Shown here piece by piece: positions 25,192 to 32,800 of a stretch of 32,995 nt of DNA (position 1 is its first letter; every line of letters starts with the position of its first letter). The stretch is from DATDDB01 sp035260545. GTDB lineage: Bacteria > Pseudomonadota > Gammaproteobacteria > Burkholderiales > Gallionellaceae. Made by a program: the position numbers and the translations under genes. The DNA lies in the NCBI GenBank assembly GCA_035260545.1, contig DATFUZ010000020.1, forward strand, positions 1-32,995, written 5' to 3'. The notes below the pieces were generated by a model, which was not told the DNA's origin, did no database searches, and saw only the letters and a program-made list of their open reading frames with translations.

Positions 25192-26165
25192 GATGCCACC
25201 TCCTTCGCCGCGTGGCGCACCGCCTCGATCAGGTCGGCCATATCCTGCGGCAGCGCCGCCTGCCATTCCATCCAGTCCCCGCTTTCCGGATGCTCCAACC
25301 CCAGCCGCGCCGCGTGCAGCGCCTGGCGCGGAAAGGCGGCGAGAACGGCGCGCATGTGCGCCGGACACTTCTGCGGCCCCTTCAGATACACCGAATCCCC
25401 CACCAGCGGGTGGCGGATGGACGCCATGTGCACGCGGATCTGGTGGGTGCGCCCGGTCTCCAGCCTGCAGCGCACCAGCGTGCAGCCGGGAAACCTTTCC
25501 GCCACATGATAATGGGTGACCGCATGCTTGCCGTGAGCGTCTATCGCCATTTTGGTCCGCTGCGTGGCGTGGCGGCCCAGCGGCGCATCCACCGTGCCGT
25601 CGTGCGCCACCTCGCCATACACCAGGGCATCGTATTCGCGGTGCACGCTGCGCGCCTGGAGCTGGCGCACCAGCGCGGTCTGCGCGGTGAGCGTCTTGGC
25701 CACCACCAGCAGGCCGCTGGTGTCCTTGTCCAGGCGGTGCACGATGCCCGCGCGCGGGATTTCCGCGAGCTGCGGCGCATGGTGCAGCAGCGCATTGAGC
25801 ATGGTGCCCTCCCAGTTGCCGCTGCCCGGATGCACCACCAGCCCGGCGGGCTTGTTGATGACCAGCAGGCTGTCGTCTTCGTAAACCACGTCGAGCGCGA
25901 TGGCCTCGGCGCGGTGCGGCTGCTCCGAGGGGTGGGCCTGCGGCGCCACCTCGATCTCCTCGCCGCCCCACACCTTCTGCCGCGTCGTGGCCGCCGCGCC
26001 CCCTACCTTCACCAGGCCCTGCTCTATCCAGGCCTGCAGCCGGCTGCGCGAATAGTCCGGCAAAAGCTTCGCCAGGGCCTGATCCAGGCGCAGCCCGGCC
26101 AATTCGCCGGGCACGGTGAACGCAAGCGTGGACGGCTGCGGGGATGTATAATTGGCGGATGTCAT
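25188..26165 (-). CDS. rluD: 23S rRNA pseudouridine synthase RluD
   Basis: Isomerises uridines 1911, 1915 and 1917 in helix 69 of 23S rRNA, a step needed for normal ribosome assembly. 325 residues: S4 RNA-binding domain at about 20-75 and the RluA-type catalytic domain, with the catalytic Asp146 in HRLDKDTSG and the supporting RTHQIRVH motif. The start is ATG 26165 or ATG 26180 (five residues longer). I prefer 26165 because a -10-like TATAAC lies about 18 bases upstream. It is divergent from bamD with 5' ends almost touching, and coupled to pgeF. Confidence 0.93.
   Translation of the reverse strand: MTSANYTSPQPSTLAFTVPGELAGLRLDQALAKLLPDYSRSRLQAWIEQGLVKVGGAAATTRQKVWGGEEIEVAPQAHPSEQPHRAEAIALDVVYEDDSLLVINKPAGLVVHPGSGNWEGTMLNALLHHAPQLAEIPRAGIVHRLDKDTSGLLVVAKTLTAQTALVRQLQARSVHREYDALVYGEVAHDGTVDAPLGRHATQRTKMAIDAHGKHAVTHYHVAERFPGCTLVRCRLETGRTHQIRVHMASIRHPLVGDSVYLKGPQKCPAHMRAVLAAFPRQALHAARLGLEHPESGDWMEWQAALPQDMADLIEAVRHAAKEVAS
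26147..26152 (+). promoter_or_regulatory. -10 element of bamD inside rluD codons
   Basis: A perfect TATAAT on the plus strand, 26 bases before the bamD ATG at 26179, within the first codons of divergent rluD. No clear -35 is visible. Predicted start is near 26159. Confidence 0.55.
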
Positions 26166-26178
26166 TATGGATTCTGTC

Positions 26179-27072
26179 ATGCGTTATAGTTTAGCCTTAA
26201 TCCTGCTGCTCTCGCTAACCGGTTGCGGCACCACCGCCCATTCCCTCTCCGACGGCGACTCCAAGGGCCCGGCCAAACCGGCGGGCGACATGTACAAGGA
26301 GGCCATGGCGGACATGAAGGACAGGAGCTACGACAAGGCCTCCAAGGTGCTGAAGTCGCTGCTGTCGCGCTACCCCTACGGCTATTATTCGCAGCAGGCA
26401 CAGATGGAGCTGGCCTACGCCTATTACAAGCAGCCGGACCCCGAGTCCGCGCTCAGCGCCGTGAACACCTTCATCAAGGAATATCCCACCAGCCCGCACC
26501 TGGACTACATCTACTACCTGAAGGGGCTGATCCACTTCTACCCCAGCACCAGCTTTTTCCGCAACATCGCGCCGAACGACCGCGCCGACACCGACCCTGA
26601 AAACGTGGAAAAATCGTTTGAGGCCTTCAAGCAACTGGTCACCCGCTTCCCCAACAGCATCTACGCGCCCAACGCCCGGCTGCGCATGCAATACCTGGCC
26701 AACACCCTGGCGCGCCACGAGCTGAAGATCGCCCACTACTACATGCGCCGCGGCGCCTACGTCGCCGCCGTCAGCCGCGCAAAGGACGTGGTGGTCAACT
26801 TCAGCGACACGCCGCAAACCATAGACGCCCTGCGCGTGATGGTCGTGTCCTACGACCAGTTGGGCCTCACCAAGCTGCGCGACGACACCCAGCGCATCCT
26901 CGACCTGAACACCCGCACCAGCCCGGCCGCAGCATCGGCACCGGCGGCGGCAACACCGGACCCGGCAGCGCAGACCTCGGCGGAACTGGCACCGCCGGCG
27001 GCCGCGCCCGTCCCGGCCAAAGTCGCCGCCGCCCCGCAGGCCAGCCCCCCGCCGCAGACCGCCAAACCTTGA
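26179..27072 (+). CDS. bamD: Outer-membrane assembly lipoprotein BamD
   Basis: Essential component of the BAM complex that inserts beta-barrels into the outer membrane. 297 residues from ATG 26179: lipoprotein signal with lipobox LTGC (Cys16), then five TPR-like helix pairs at about 35-240 (YKEAMADMKDRSYDKA at the start, DALRVMVVSYDQLGLT near the end). Residues beyond about 250 form an Ala/Pro-rich tail that E. coli BamD lacks. ATG 26167 is an alternative start adding four residues. Divergent from rluD. Confidence 0.94.
   Translation: MRYSLALILLLSLTGCGTTAHSLSDGDSKGPAKPAGDMYKEAMADMKDRSYDKASKVLKSLLSRYPYGYYSQQAQMELAYAYYKQPDPESALSAVNTFIKEYPTSPHLDYIYYLKGLIHFYPSTSFFRNIAPNDRADTDPENVEKSFEAFKQLVTRFPNSIYAPNARLRMQYLANTLARHELKIAHYYMRRGAYVAAVSRAKDVVVNFSDTPQTIDALRVMVVSYDQLGLTKLRDDTQRILDLNTRTSPAAASAPAAATPDPAAQTSAELAPPAAAPVPAKVAAAPQASPPPQTAKP
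26183..26188 (-). promoter_or_regulatory. -10 element of rluD inside bamD codons
   Basis: TATAAC on the minus strand, within the second to fourth codons of bamD, predicting a transcription start near 26176 and a leader of about 11 bases for rluD. Together with the bamD -10 it would make the two 5' ends overlap. Confidence 0.35.
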
Positions 27073-27112
27073 CGGCTGACCCGGCCAGCGCAACCATGAC
27101 ACGGAGCCCCGC

Positions 27113-27655
27113 ATGAAATTCTGTCCCGAATGCGGCGCCCCGGTCGAAGTGCGCATTCCCCCGGACGACCACCGCGAGCGCCACGTCTGCCCCGTCTGCG
27201 GAGCCATCCACTACTACAACCCCAAGGTCATCGTCGGCGCCATCCCCGAATGGGAAGACGGCCGCATCCTGCTCTGCCGCCGCGCCATCGAACCGCGCCA
27301 CGGCCTGTGGACCCTGCCCGCCGGCTTCATGGAAATGGACGAGACCACCCCCGAAGGCGCCGCGCGCGAAACCCTGGAAGAAGCCAACGCCCGGGTCGAA
27401 ATCGGCGACCTCTACGCCATCTACAACCTGCCCCACATCAACCAGGTGCAAATGCTCTTCCGCGCCAAACTGCTGGACCTCGACTTCAGCCCCGGCGTGG
27501 AAAGCCTGGACGTGCAACTCTTCGACGAAAACGAAATCCCCTGGGACGAACTGGCTTTTCGCCCGGTGAAGTTTACGCTGGAACATTATTTCGCGGACCG
27601 CCGCGGTGGGCAGTTTGTGTTTCGCATGACCAGTCTGGGGCCTCCGCAGAAGTAA
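27113..27655 (+). CDS. Zinc-ribbon Nudix hydrolase
   Basis: 180-residue Nudix enzyme that probably cleaves nucleoside diphosphate derivatives such as ADP-ribose or NAD-type dinucleotides. A zinc ribbon lies at the N-terminus (Cys4, Cys7, Cys26, Cys29). The Nudix box runs from Gly71: Glu77, Arg85-Glu86 and Glu89-Glu90 are all present, while the glycine after the EE pair is Asn92 (EEAN), as in many members of this zinc-ribbon group. The ATG at 27113 has GGAG at usable spacing. It follows bamD by 40 bases and probably shares its transcript. Substrate cannot be named from sequence. Confidence 0.9.
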   Translation: MKFCPECGAPVEVRIPPDDHRERHVCPVCGAIHYYNPKVIVGAIPEWEDGRILLCRRAIEPRHGLWTLPAGFMEMDETTPEGAARETLEEANARVEIGDLYAIYNLPHINQVQMLFRAKLLDLDFSPGVESLDVQLFDENEIPWDELAFRPVKFTLEHYFADRRGGQFVFRMTSLGPPQK

Positions 27656-27763
27656 GCTGGCTGGGACTATCGTCCCTGCTCGGCCCATTGTTCATCGGGT
27701 TGTGATCTTTTGAACGGTCCGGCGGTGCCCGCCGTTTTGCGCCGGGGTTGCCGGCAGCAAGTC

Positions 27764-28035
27764 CCTTTCTTTGCTCGTGCAAAGAAAGGAACCAAAGAAA
27801 GCACACCCCAATCCTCCATCCCCTGCGGGGATACCCTCCTCTGCTCGGCAGGCCAGGCCTCCGCGTAAACTCGCACGATCCGCACTTCGTGCGGCCACGT
27901 GCTCTAACATACGCGTCGGAAAACCCCTGTCCTGCCTGCGCGACTCGGTGGCGGATAAGGGGACGATGAGCTGTCGTGTGCGCTTCGCGCACGGCGATTG
28001 TGTTTAGCGCCAGCGTCGCTTGCGCGACGCTGGCG
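27764..28035 (+). repeat. Left copy of a ~270-bp extragenic repeat flanking the accessory cargo
   Basis: Starts with a hairpin (10-bp arms CCTTTCTTTG/CAAAGAAAGG) and ends with a 59-bp core (27977-28035) containing the stem GCCAGCGTCGC/GCGACGCTGGC. A second copy lies in inverted orientation at 29119-29402; the cores match at 50 of 59 positions and the hairpin-to-core distance is about 190 bases in both. Confidence 0.65.
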
Positions 28036-28044
28036 AAAACATCC

Positions 28045-28073
28045 GGCGCATTACGCCTTACGGCTAATGCGCC
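28045..28073 (-). terminator. Palindromic hairpin abutting the coiled-coil gene's stop
   Basis: GGCGCATTA, inner GCC-TTAC-GGC, TAATGCGCC: a 29-base hairpin of a common proteobacterial extragenic type. It starts on the base after the stop codon of the gene at 28074 and may end that transcript or protect it, though there is no T-tract. Confidence 0.4.
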
Positions 28074-28793
28074 CTACGCGGGCTCACCAACCTCGTCGCC
28101 CCGCAAGAGTTTGCGTACCTTATTCCGCAACTCATCAAGCAACGGTTGTATTTCATCGTGTGTCGTTTGGGAAGCCTCGACCCAAAACTTCACATCATTC
28201 GCTTCCTGCCCAACTTGACGAGATACAAGTGCGTTCCACATGAGTCCGTTGATCTTCTTAAAACTGTCGCTCAACTCCGACCGGAGAAAAATATCGTTCT
28301 TATTTATGTAATCACGGTATCTCGACCACGCAGTTTTTGCAGAATGCAAGTCATACCAGAACAGCAATTCTTGATAGCGTTTATTCCTGTCCTGCGCCAC
28401 CCTGACTTCTTCTTGGTGGGCGTCGGAAAGCTTCGAACTCCCAAGTACTCCCCGCAACTGCTCATCCGTTAAACGCGACAAGTCAGGAAATTCCTGAAAC
28501 ATAGCTACTATGGCATTCAGTTTGCCCAGCGCGTCATGCAGGAGCCCCCAAGCCTCACCCAAAACAGAAAACTCTCGATCCTGTAGCTTGATGATCTTGC
28601 TGAGTTCGGAATCCAGCTTCTTCTTAAGCTCCTGGAGTTCTTTTTGGTGCTCGTGACGCTCAGTCTCCAGCTGAGCTGCGAATTTCGATTCAATCCACCG
28701 CTCAGCAAGAAATCGAAATACCAAGTAGGCGACCGCCGTCGGCCCGCCGCCGTATACGAGAAGCCCGGTAAGTACCTCACCAATAGTCTGCAT
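28074..28793 (-). CDS. Membrane-anchored coiled-coil protein of unknown function
   Basis: 239 residues, family not recognised. One hydrophobic helix near the N-terminus (about 8-30, with a GGGPTAVAY turn) is followed by a charged coiled coil (34-72, Glu/Lys-rich heptads) and a helical domain (75-230) rich in Trp, Tyr and Asp/Glu, likely cytoplasmic. Such single-anchor coiled-coil proteins are often effectors or scaffolds, which is inference. The ATG at 28793 lies five bases after the stop of the winged-helix gene, fitting termination-reinitiation; ATG 28814 would overlap that gene by 16 bases. The open frame continues far upstream, antisense to nothing and out of frame with the 80-residue gene, and is not believed. 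GC is visibly lower than in neighbours. Confidence 0.72.
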   Translation of the reverse strand: MQTIGEVLTGLLVYGGGPTAVAYLVFRFLAERWIESKFAAQLETERHEHQKELQELKKKLDSELSKIIKLQDREFSVLGEAWGLLHDALGKLNAIVAMFQEFPDLSRLTDEQLRGVLGSSKLSDAHQEEVRVAQDRNKRYQELLFWYDLHSAKTAWSRYRDYINKNDIFLRSELSDSFKKINGLMWNALVSRQVGQEANDVKFWVEASQTTHDEIQPLLDELRNKVRKLLRGDEVGEPA

Positions 28794-28798
28794 GCTGG

Positions 28799-29041
28799 CT
28801 ACGCCAACTCCCATGGACGGTCGCGCCGGCGGTGCACTGGTTTCAACTTCCCAGCGTTTCGCAATGACTGGGCTGCCCATCGCACATCGTATTGCCATGT
28901 GTAAAGCAGGTCGCCCGAATTGTTGAGTTCGCCCTGATAGTTCTCCCAAATGTACTTGGCTACGTCCTTCGGCCATCCTTTCCCGCCACGACTCATGAGA
29001 GCCTTGAGAACCCAGTCCTTCATATCTTCTCGCGTTGCCAT
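28799..29041 (-). CDS. Small winged-helix (Mrr-N-like) protein, 80 residues
   Basis: A compact helical protein whose second half (LYTWQYDVRWAAQSLRNAG, then a basic wing ending RPWELA) resembles the winged-helix N-terminal domain of Mrr-type restriction enzymes, where a helix with RWA, an L-x-x-x-G turn and a terminal W-x-L strand are typical. No nuclease domain is attached, so it may act as a DNA-binding regulator or adaptor. The ATG at 29041 follows GGAG at six bases. It precedes the membrane coiled-coil gene by five bases in a lower-GC insert between inverted repeats; a dyad about 60 bases upstream could be its own operator. Family assignment is from pattern only. Confidence 0.7.
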   Translation of the reverse strand: MATREDMKDWVLKALMSRGGKGWPKDVAKYIWENYQGELNNSGDLLYTWQYDVRWAAQSLRNAGKLKPVHRRRDRPWELA

Positions 29042-29097
29042 AATGTGCTCCGAGTAGTAATTCGTGCTCACGCGGTGCATGCCGCAATCTACGCCAG

Positions 29098-29117
29098 ATA
29101 CATTGCGATAAATGTAT
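29098..29117. promoter_or_regulatory. Dyad upstream of the winged-helix gene
   Basis: ATACAT, eight bases, ATGTAT, about 57 bases before the ATG at 29041. On the minus strand the TATACAT end could also serve as a -10. A possible autoregulatory operator for the adjacent winged-helix protein; inference only. Confidence 0.35.
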
Positions 29118-29118
29118 A

Positions 29119-29402
29119 CGCCAGCATAGCGTAAGCTACGCTGGCGCCAAACACAATAACCGCGCGCGTAGTGCACACCAGGCCCCTCCTCCCCTGTGCG
29201 CCGTCCCACAGGTCGGGTGCAGGCGAGCGGAGATTGGGGCGAGCATTGTTCGAGCGCCGCAGTGGGCCGCGTTTTGTGTGGCCCGCCAGGGCGAGTTGCG
29301 CAGCCCCGCGAGCATGTGCCCGAGCAAGGGCCCGCGTGAGCGACGGCGCACCGGGGGCGCCTTCTTTTGGTTACTTTTCTTGGCAAGACAAGAAAAGTAA
29401 CC
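29119..29402 (-). repeat. Right copy of the extragenic repeat, inverted relative to the left copy
   Basis: The core (29119-29177) carries the stem CGCCAGC/GCTGGCG with GTAA loop and matches the left core at 50 of 59 positions in reverse complement. The outer hairpin is 29369-29402, with perfect 14-bp arms (GGTTACTTTTCTTG and complement) and a 6-base loop. Both cores face the two-gene cargo. Confidence 0.65.
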
Positions 29403-29464
29403 GGCATGCGGGGCCGCCCCCCGCGCCAAACTCAGCGCACCAGCGAACCGCTCAGAAAACACAC

Positions 29465-29495
29465 CACAAACAAGAAGGGAGCCTTCCGGCTCCCT
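29465..29495 (-). terminator. Rho-independent terminator of the cyclase-SH3-M48 operon
   Basis: On the minus strand GGGAGCC, GGAA loop, GGCTCCC (29494-29477), followed by the T-rich TTCTTGTTTG. It starts six bases after the M48 gene stop. Confidence 0.8.
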
Positions 29496-29500
29496 GCTGA

Positions 29501-30379
29501 CTACTTGATCCCCATCACCGAATCAAACCGTGCGGTCAAATCCGGCTGGTCCTGAAAGCGGTCGAACCTGCCGCCGCCCATTTCCTGGCTCAGCAGGTTG
29601 AGCCTGTCCTGCAGGGCGGGGTGGGTTTTGAACATGAGGGCGAGCTTGCTGTCCTTGGGGTTGAGGGTTTCCAGGGTTTGCAGCACGGCGGGCAGGCCGT
29701 AGGGGTCGTAGCCGGCGCGGGCGGCGATGACCACACCCATGCGGTCGGCCTCGAACTCGTCTTCCTTGTCGAGGCCGCGCGCATAGAGCTGGGTGCCGGC
29801 GTTCGCAAGCTTGACGAGGTTGGCGTTGCTGCCCTTGTCCTTGGTGGCTTCGCTGAGGAATTCGACCATGAGCTCGGTGCGCGCGCCCTTCTTGATGGCC
29901 TTGAGGTGGTGCTTGCGCAGGACGTGGGAGATCTCGTGGGCGAGCACGCCGGCGAGTTCGGCCTCGTTGTGCATGTGCATGAGCAGGCCCTTGGTGATGA
30001 AGACGTAGCCGCCGGGCGCGGCGAAGGCGTTGACGTCGTCATCGTCGAGCACGCCGAATTGCCACGGCAGGTCGGGGCGTTCGGTCTGCATGGCGAGCCA
30101 GCGGCCGACATCGTTGACGTATTTCTGCACGGCGGCGTTGTTCACCAGGGGGGCTGCGCCCAGCAGGTTGCTGGCGATGCCGCCGCCCATCTCAATCTCC
30201 TTGGATTGGGGAATGTCGCCGGTGGCGGTTTTCACTTGCTGGCCGACCTTTTCCACTTTTTTCAGGGCGCCCTTGATGTCGTCGAGGTTGCCGAAGTCGA
30301 AGGCGGCCGCGGGCAGTGCGCAGGCACACAGCAGGGTGGCCGTGGCGATGGCGAGCGGGATTGCGATTCTGGTCTTCAT
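29501..30379 (-). CDS. M48-family periplasmic metalloprotease
   Basis: Zinc protease of the BepA/LoiP-like M48 group, which maintains outer-membrane proteins. 292 residues: signal sequence (1-26; LCAC could act as a weak lipobox), helical linker, then the M48 domain with zinc motif HEISH at 148-152 and the third ligand Glu208 in EFEAD. A family-typical APGGYVFITKGLL strand is at 121-133. The TPR domain of BepA is absent. The ATG at 30379 has a GAGGAG ribosome site. It starts 10 bases after the SH3-domain gene and ends at a terminator, as last gene of the operon. Confidence 0.92.
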   Translation of the reverse strand: MKTRIAIPLAIATATLLCACALPAAAFDFGNLDDIKGALKKVEKVGQQVKTATGDIPQSKEIEMGGGIASNLLGAAPLVNNAAVQKYVNDVGRWLAMQTERPDLPWQFGVLDDDDVNAFAAPGGYVFITKGLLMHMHNEAELAGVLAHEISHVLRKHHLKAIKKGARTELMVEFLSEATKDKGSNANLVKLANAGTQLYARGLDKEDEFEADRMGVVIAARAGYDPYGLPAVLQTLETLNPKDSKLALMFKTHPALQDRLNLLSQEMGGGRFDRFQDQPDLTARFDSVMGIK

Positions 30380-30389
30380 GTCGTTCTCC

Positions 30390-30923
30390 TCACTTGGCCG
30401 GGGCGGGCAGGTAGTCCATGTGCTCGGGCTTGAGGTGGCCGGCCTGGGCGAAGCGCTCGGCCTGCGCCTTGCTGACCTCGAGCGTGTGCATTTTCGCGAG
30501 CTGCTGGGGATTGGGGTGCGGGTTGTTCAGCTTTTCCTCGGAGAGCCCGCGCACGCCGGTGGTGCTGGTGCTGCCTGTGCCGCCGGTGGCGGCGACGTTG
30601 AACAGGGTGCTGAAGCCGTTGTCGCCCCGGCCCTGGGGCGCCTGGCCCAGGCGCAGGCTGAGCATTTTTACCCAGCCGGTCTTGCCTTCCACCTTGATGT
30701 GGTTCCAGCCGCCGCGGCGGCCGAGGATTTCGACCCGGGTGTTGGTGGGCAGGCTGCGCAGGGTCTGGGCGTCGGTGTAGTAGCGCGATTTGAGGTCCGT
30801 GGGGCGCACGGTGTAGGCGGTTTCGCCCGCGTGCGCCATGCCGCCGATCAGCAGTCCGCAGGCCAGCGCAAGGCTGGCGGCGAGCGCCCGCAGCGGCGAT
30901 TTTCCCCATGCTTGGGATTTCAT
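30390..30923 (-). CDS. Exported SH3-domain protein
   Basis: 177 residues with a signal peptide (1-32, ending MAHA-G) and one bacterial SH3-type domain (about 38-95, with the RSLPTNTRVEILGRRGGW and GKTGWVKMLSL stretches). Such domains usually bind peptidoglycan or surface peptides. The remainder is a Gly/Thr/Ser linker and a helical tail. The ATG at 30923 overlaps the cyclase stop (ATGA) and has AAGGAG upstream; the M48 gene follows after 10 bases. It may position or regulate the protease at the cell wall (inference). Confidence 0.88.
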   Translation of the reverse strand: MKSQAWGKSPLRALAASLALACGLLIGGMAHAGETAYTVRPTDLKSRYYTDAQTLRSLPTNTRVEILGRRGGWNHIKVEGKTGWVKMLSLRLGQAPQGRGDNGFSTLFNVAATGGTGSTSTTGVRGLSEEKLNNPHPNPQQLAKMHTLEVSKAQAERFAQAGHLKPEHMDYLPAPAK

Positions 30924-32800
30924 GCCTTCTCCTTTCGTTTCGGTGCAAACAATTCCACTTCCTCCTCGCGCCCCTTGACCTTGAACAATCCGTGCGGCTC
31001 GAAGTCGAAGGCATCGCCGCACTGCTCCATGGTGTCGCGCGAGACGAGAACGCGCGAGACGCCCTTGGTCAGTCCCTCGATGCGGCTGCCGAGGTTGATG
31101 GTGTCGCCTATGGCGGTGTAGTCGCTTTTCAGCTCCGGGCCGATCAGGCCGACCACGGCAGGGCCGGTATGGATGCCGATGCCGATGTCGAAGTTGTGGC
31201 CATCCTCGCCCAGTGTTGCCTTGAAACGCTCCAGCACGTCGGACATTTCCAGCGCGGCGGCGACGGCGTGCTTCGCGTGCTCGGGATCATCCAGCGGCGC
31301 GCCCCAGAAGGCCATGATGGCGTCGCCGATGAATTTGTCCAAGGTGCCGCCGTGGCGGAAGATCACATCCACCTGTTGCGAGAAATAGCGGTTGAGGATG
31401 GAGACGATTTCCTGCGGCGTGCTCTTTTCCGAGAGCGTGGTGAAGCCGCGGATGTCGGAGAACAGGATGGAGATCTCGCGGCTTTCGCCGGCGCGGGAGA
31501 GGCCGCCGTGGGCCACCAGTTCCTGCGCGACGACGGGGTTTACGAAACGCTGGAGCTGACGCATGGTGGCCTGCCGTTCCGCGCGCTCGCGCAGGTATTC
31601 GGCGATGGCGGCGGCGAAATAATAGGTCCAGGCGAAGAGCAGCGGGGTGAGCACGGGCAGCAGGTAAAGCCTGCCCACGGCAAGGTAGTTGGCGGCGAGC
31701 GCTGCGGCGCTTACCACGGCAAGCAGGATGCCGGTGCGGAGCACGGTGCTGCGCAGCACGCCGCGCTGCCGCTGCCCCGGGCGCGGCGCCGCGCCCCGCC
31801 GCGCAAGCAGCAGGTAGAGCGCGGCAAGCAGGCCCAGGGTGGTCCCCGCCAGGTACCAGCCCGGCGCGGGATGCATCATGCGGTGGTTCTTGAGGTCGTC
31901 CAGCGCGGTGGCCAGGATCTCCAGGCCGGGATACTCGCTGGCCAGCGGGGTGCGGTGCATGTCGTTGAGGCCGGTGGCGGCGGTACCGATGATGACGATC
32001 TTGCCGCGCAATTCATCGGGCGGCCGCCGGGGATGACGGCGATTGAAATCCTCATACAGGTCAGCGTAGGAAATATGCTTGAACGAATAGGCCTTGCCGC
32101 GCCAGGCGAGGAGCAGGGACGGCTGCTCCGGCGGAGCGTAGCCCAGGTCGGAAGCGACGCGCGCGGGCAACGAGGGGATGAGCCAGCCATCGTCCTCGGG
32201 ATAGAGCGGATAGCGGCGGCCGACGCCGTCGCTGTCCGGCGTGAAATTGATCACGCCGACGCGCCAGTACTTGGGGGCGATGGCCAGCGGCGGCAGGATG
32301 GAAATGCGCGCCTGCAGGTCAGGATGGCGCGTGGGCAACAGGCCGAGCAGGGGCGCGACCTCGGTAATCAGCGGATTCCTGGGGTCGGATATGCCTTGGC
32401 GCCAGACCATGGGGAAATAGACCTTGGCGGGCGTATCCAGCGCGGCATTGAAGGCCCCATCGCTCTCGGGACGGTAACGGTCCTGCTCGGAAAACAGGAT
32501 ATCGAACACGATGGCCGCCGGCTGCTCGCGCGCGATGCCGCGCACCATCTCGCCGTGCACCTCGCGCGGCCACGGCCAGTTGCCGGCTACGTCCTGCATG
32601 CGCGCCAGGCTGGAGTCGTCGATGTCCACGATCACGATGTCGGGATCGGGACTGAGCTTCGCCGCCTGCTCGCGCACGAACAGGTCGGAGAGCTGGTTGG
32701 ACAGCGGCAGCGTGGCGTGCAGCCACGTCGTCTCCGCCAGGGCGGCCAGCAGGAAAACTGCGGTGATGGCCAGCAGGGGCTTGTTTATCTTGCGTTTCAT
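30920..32800 (-). CDS. CHASE2-domain class III adenylate cyclase
   Basis: Membrane receptor cyclase, 626 residues. Layout: membrane helix about 10-28; periplasmic CHASE2 sensor about 35-310; three helices about 315-335, 356-374 and 378-400; cytoplasmic class III cyclase domain about 440-600. Catalytic residues are complete: metal-binding Asp449 (FSDIRGF) and Asp493 (IGDAIMA), substrate-selecting Lys489 and Thr562, and Asn569 with Arg573 for the transition state. The Lys/Thr pair predicts ATP, hence cAMP. The ATG at 32800 is the first plausible start before the membrane helix; its ribosome site is poor. It is first in an operon with the SH3 protein and M48 protease; the CHASE2 ligand is unknown. 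Confidence 0.93.
   Translation of the reverse strand: MKRKINKPLLAITAVFLLAALAETTWLHATLPLSNQLSDLFVREQAAKLSPDPDIVIVDIDDSSLARMQDVAGNWPWPREVHGEMVRGIAREQPAAIVFDILFSEQDRYRPESDGAFNAALDTPAKVYFPMVWRQGISDPRNPLITEVAPLLGLLPTRHPDLQARISILPPLAIAPKYWRVGVINFTPDSDGVGRRYPLYPEDDGWLIPSLPARVASDLGYAPPEQPSLLLAWRGKAYSFKHISYADLYEDFNRRHPRRPPDELRGKIVIIGTAATGLNDMHRTPLASEYPGLEILATALDDLKNHRMMHPAPGWYLAGTTLGLLAALYLLLARRGAAPRPGQRQRGVLRSTVLRTGILLAVVSAAALAANYLAVGRLYLLPVLTPLLFAWTYYFAAAIAEYLRERAERQATMRQLQRFVNPVVAQELVAHGGLSRAGESREISILFSDIRGFTTLSEKSTPQEIVSILNRYFSQQVDVIFRHGGTLDKFIGDAIMAFWGAPLDDPEHAKHAVAAALEMSDVLERFKATLGEDGHNFDIGIGIHTGPAVVGLIGPELKSDYTAIGDTINLGSRIEGLTKGVSRVLVSRDTMEQCGDAFDFEPHGLFKVKGREEEVELFAPKRKEKA

Larger units (their letters stand above)
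27656..28073. other. Gene-free segment made of palindromic extragenic repeats
   Basis: No gene is supported in these 418 bases. They contain many hairpins: 27764-27789 (CCTTTCTTTG and CAAAGAAAGG), CCCC-TGC-GGGG near 27820, CCGCAC-TTC-GTGCGG near 27880, GTGCGC-TTC-GCGCAC near 27980, the long core hairpin 28009-28035 and 28045-28073. Short open frames here are rich in Arg and Pro and have no ribosome sites. Confidence 0.7.
29042..29500. other. Gene-free segment: right repeat copy and spacer
   Basis: 459 bases without a supported gene. They hold the likely promoter zone of the winged-helix gene, a dyad (29098-29117), the right repeat copy (29119-29402) and the terminator of the M48 gene (29465-29495). 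Predicted peptides in the repeat are Arg/Pro/Ala-rich and typical of translated extragenic repeats. Confidence 0.7.

Noticed and set aside
24451..25971. 506-codon frame joining pgeF to an upstream extension
   Set aside because: PgeF starts at 25191 with a good ribosome site; the upstream part overlaps rluD in another frame and is Arg/Gly/Ala-rich shadow.
27656..28073. Several 70-140-codon open frames after the Nudix gene
   Set aside because: They translate the palindromic repeats, overlap each other on both strands and lack start signals.
28794..29087. N-terminal extension of the coiled-coil protein to 337 residues
   Set aside because: It would run through the 80-residue winged-helix gene in another frame and lacks a ribosome site; the membrane helix follows ATG 28793.
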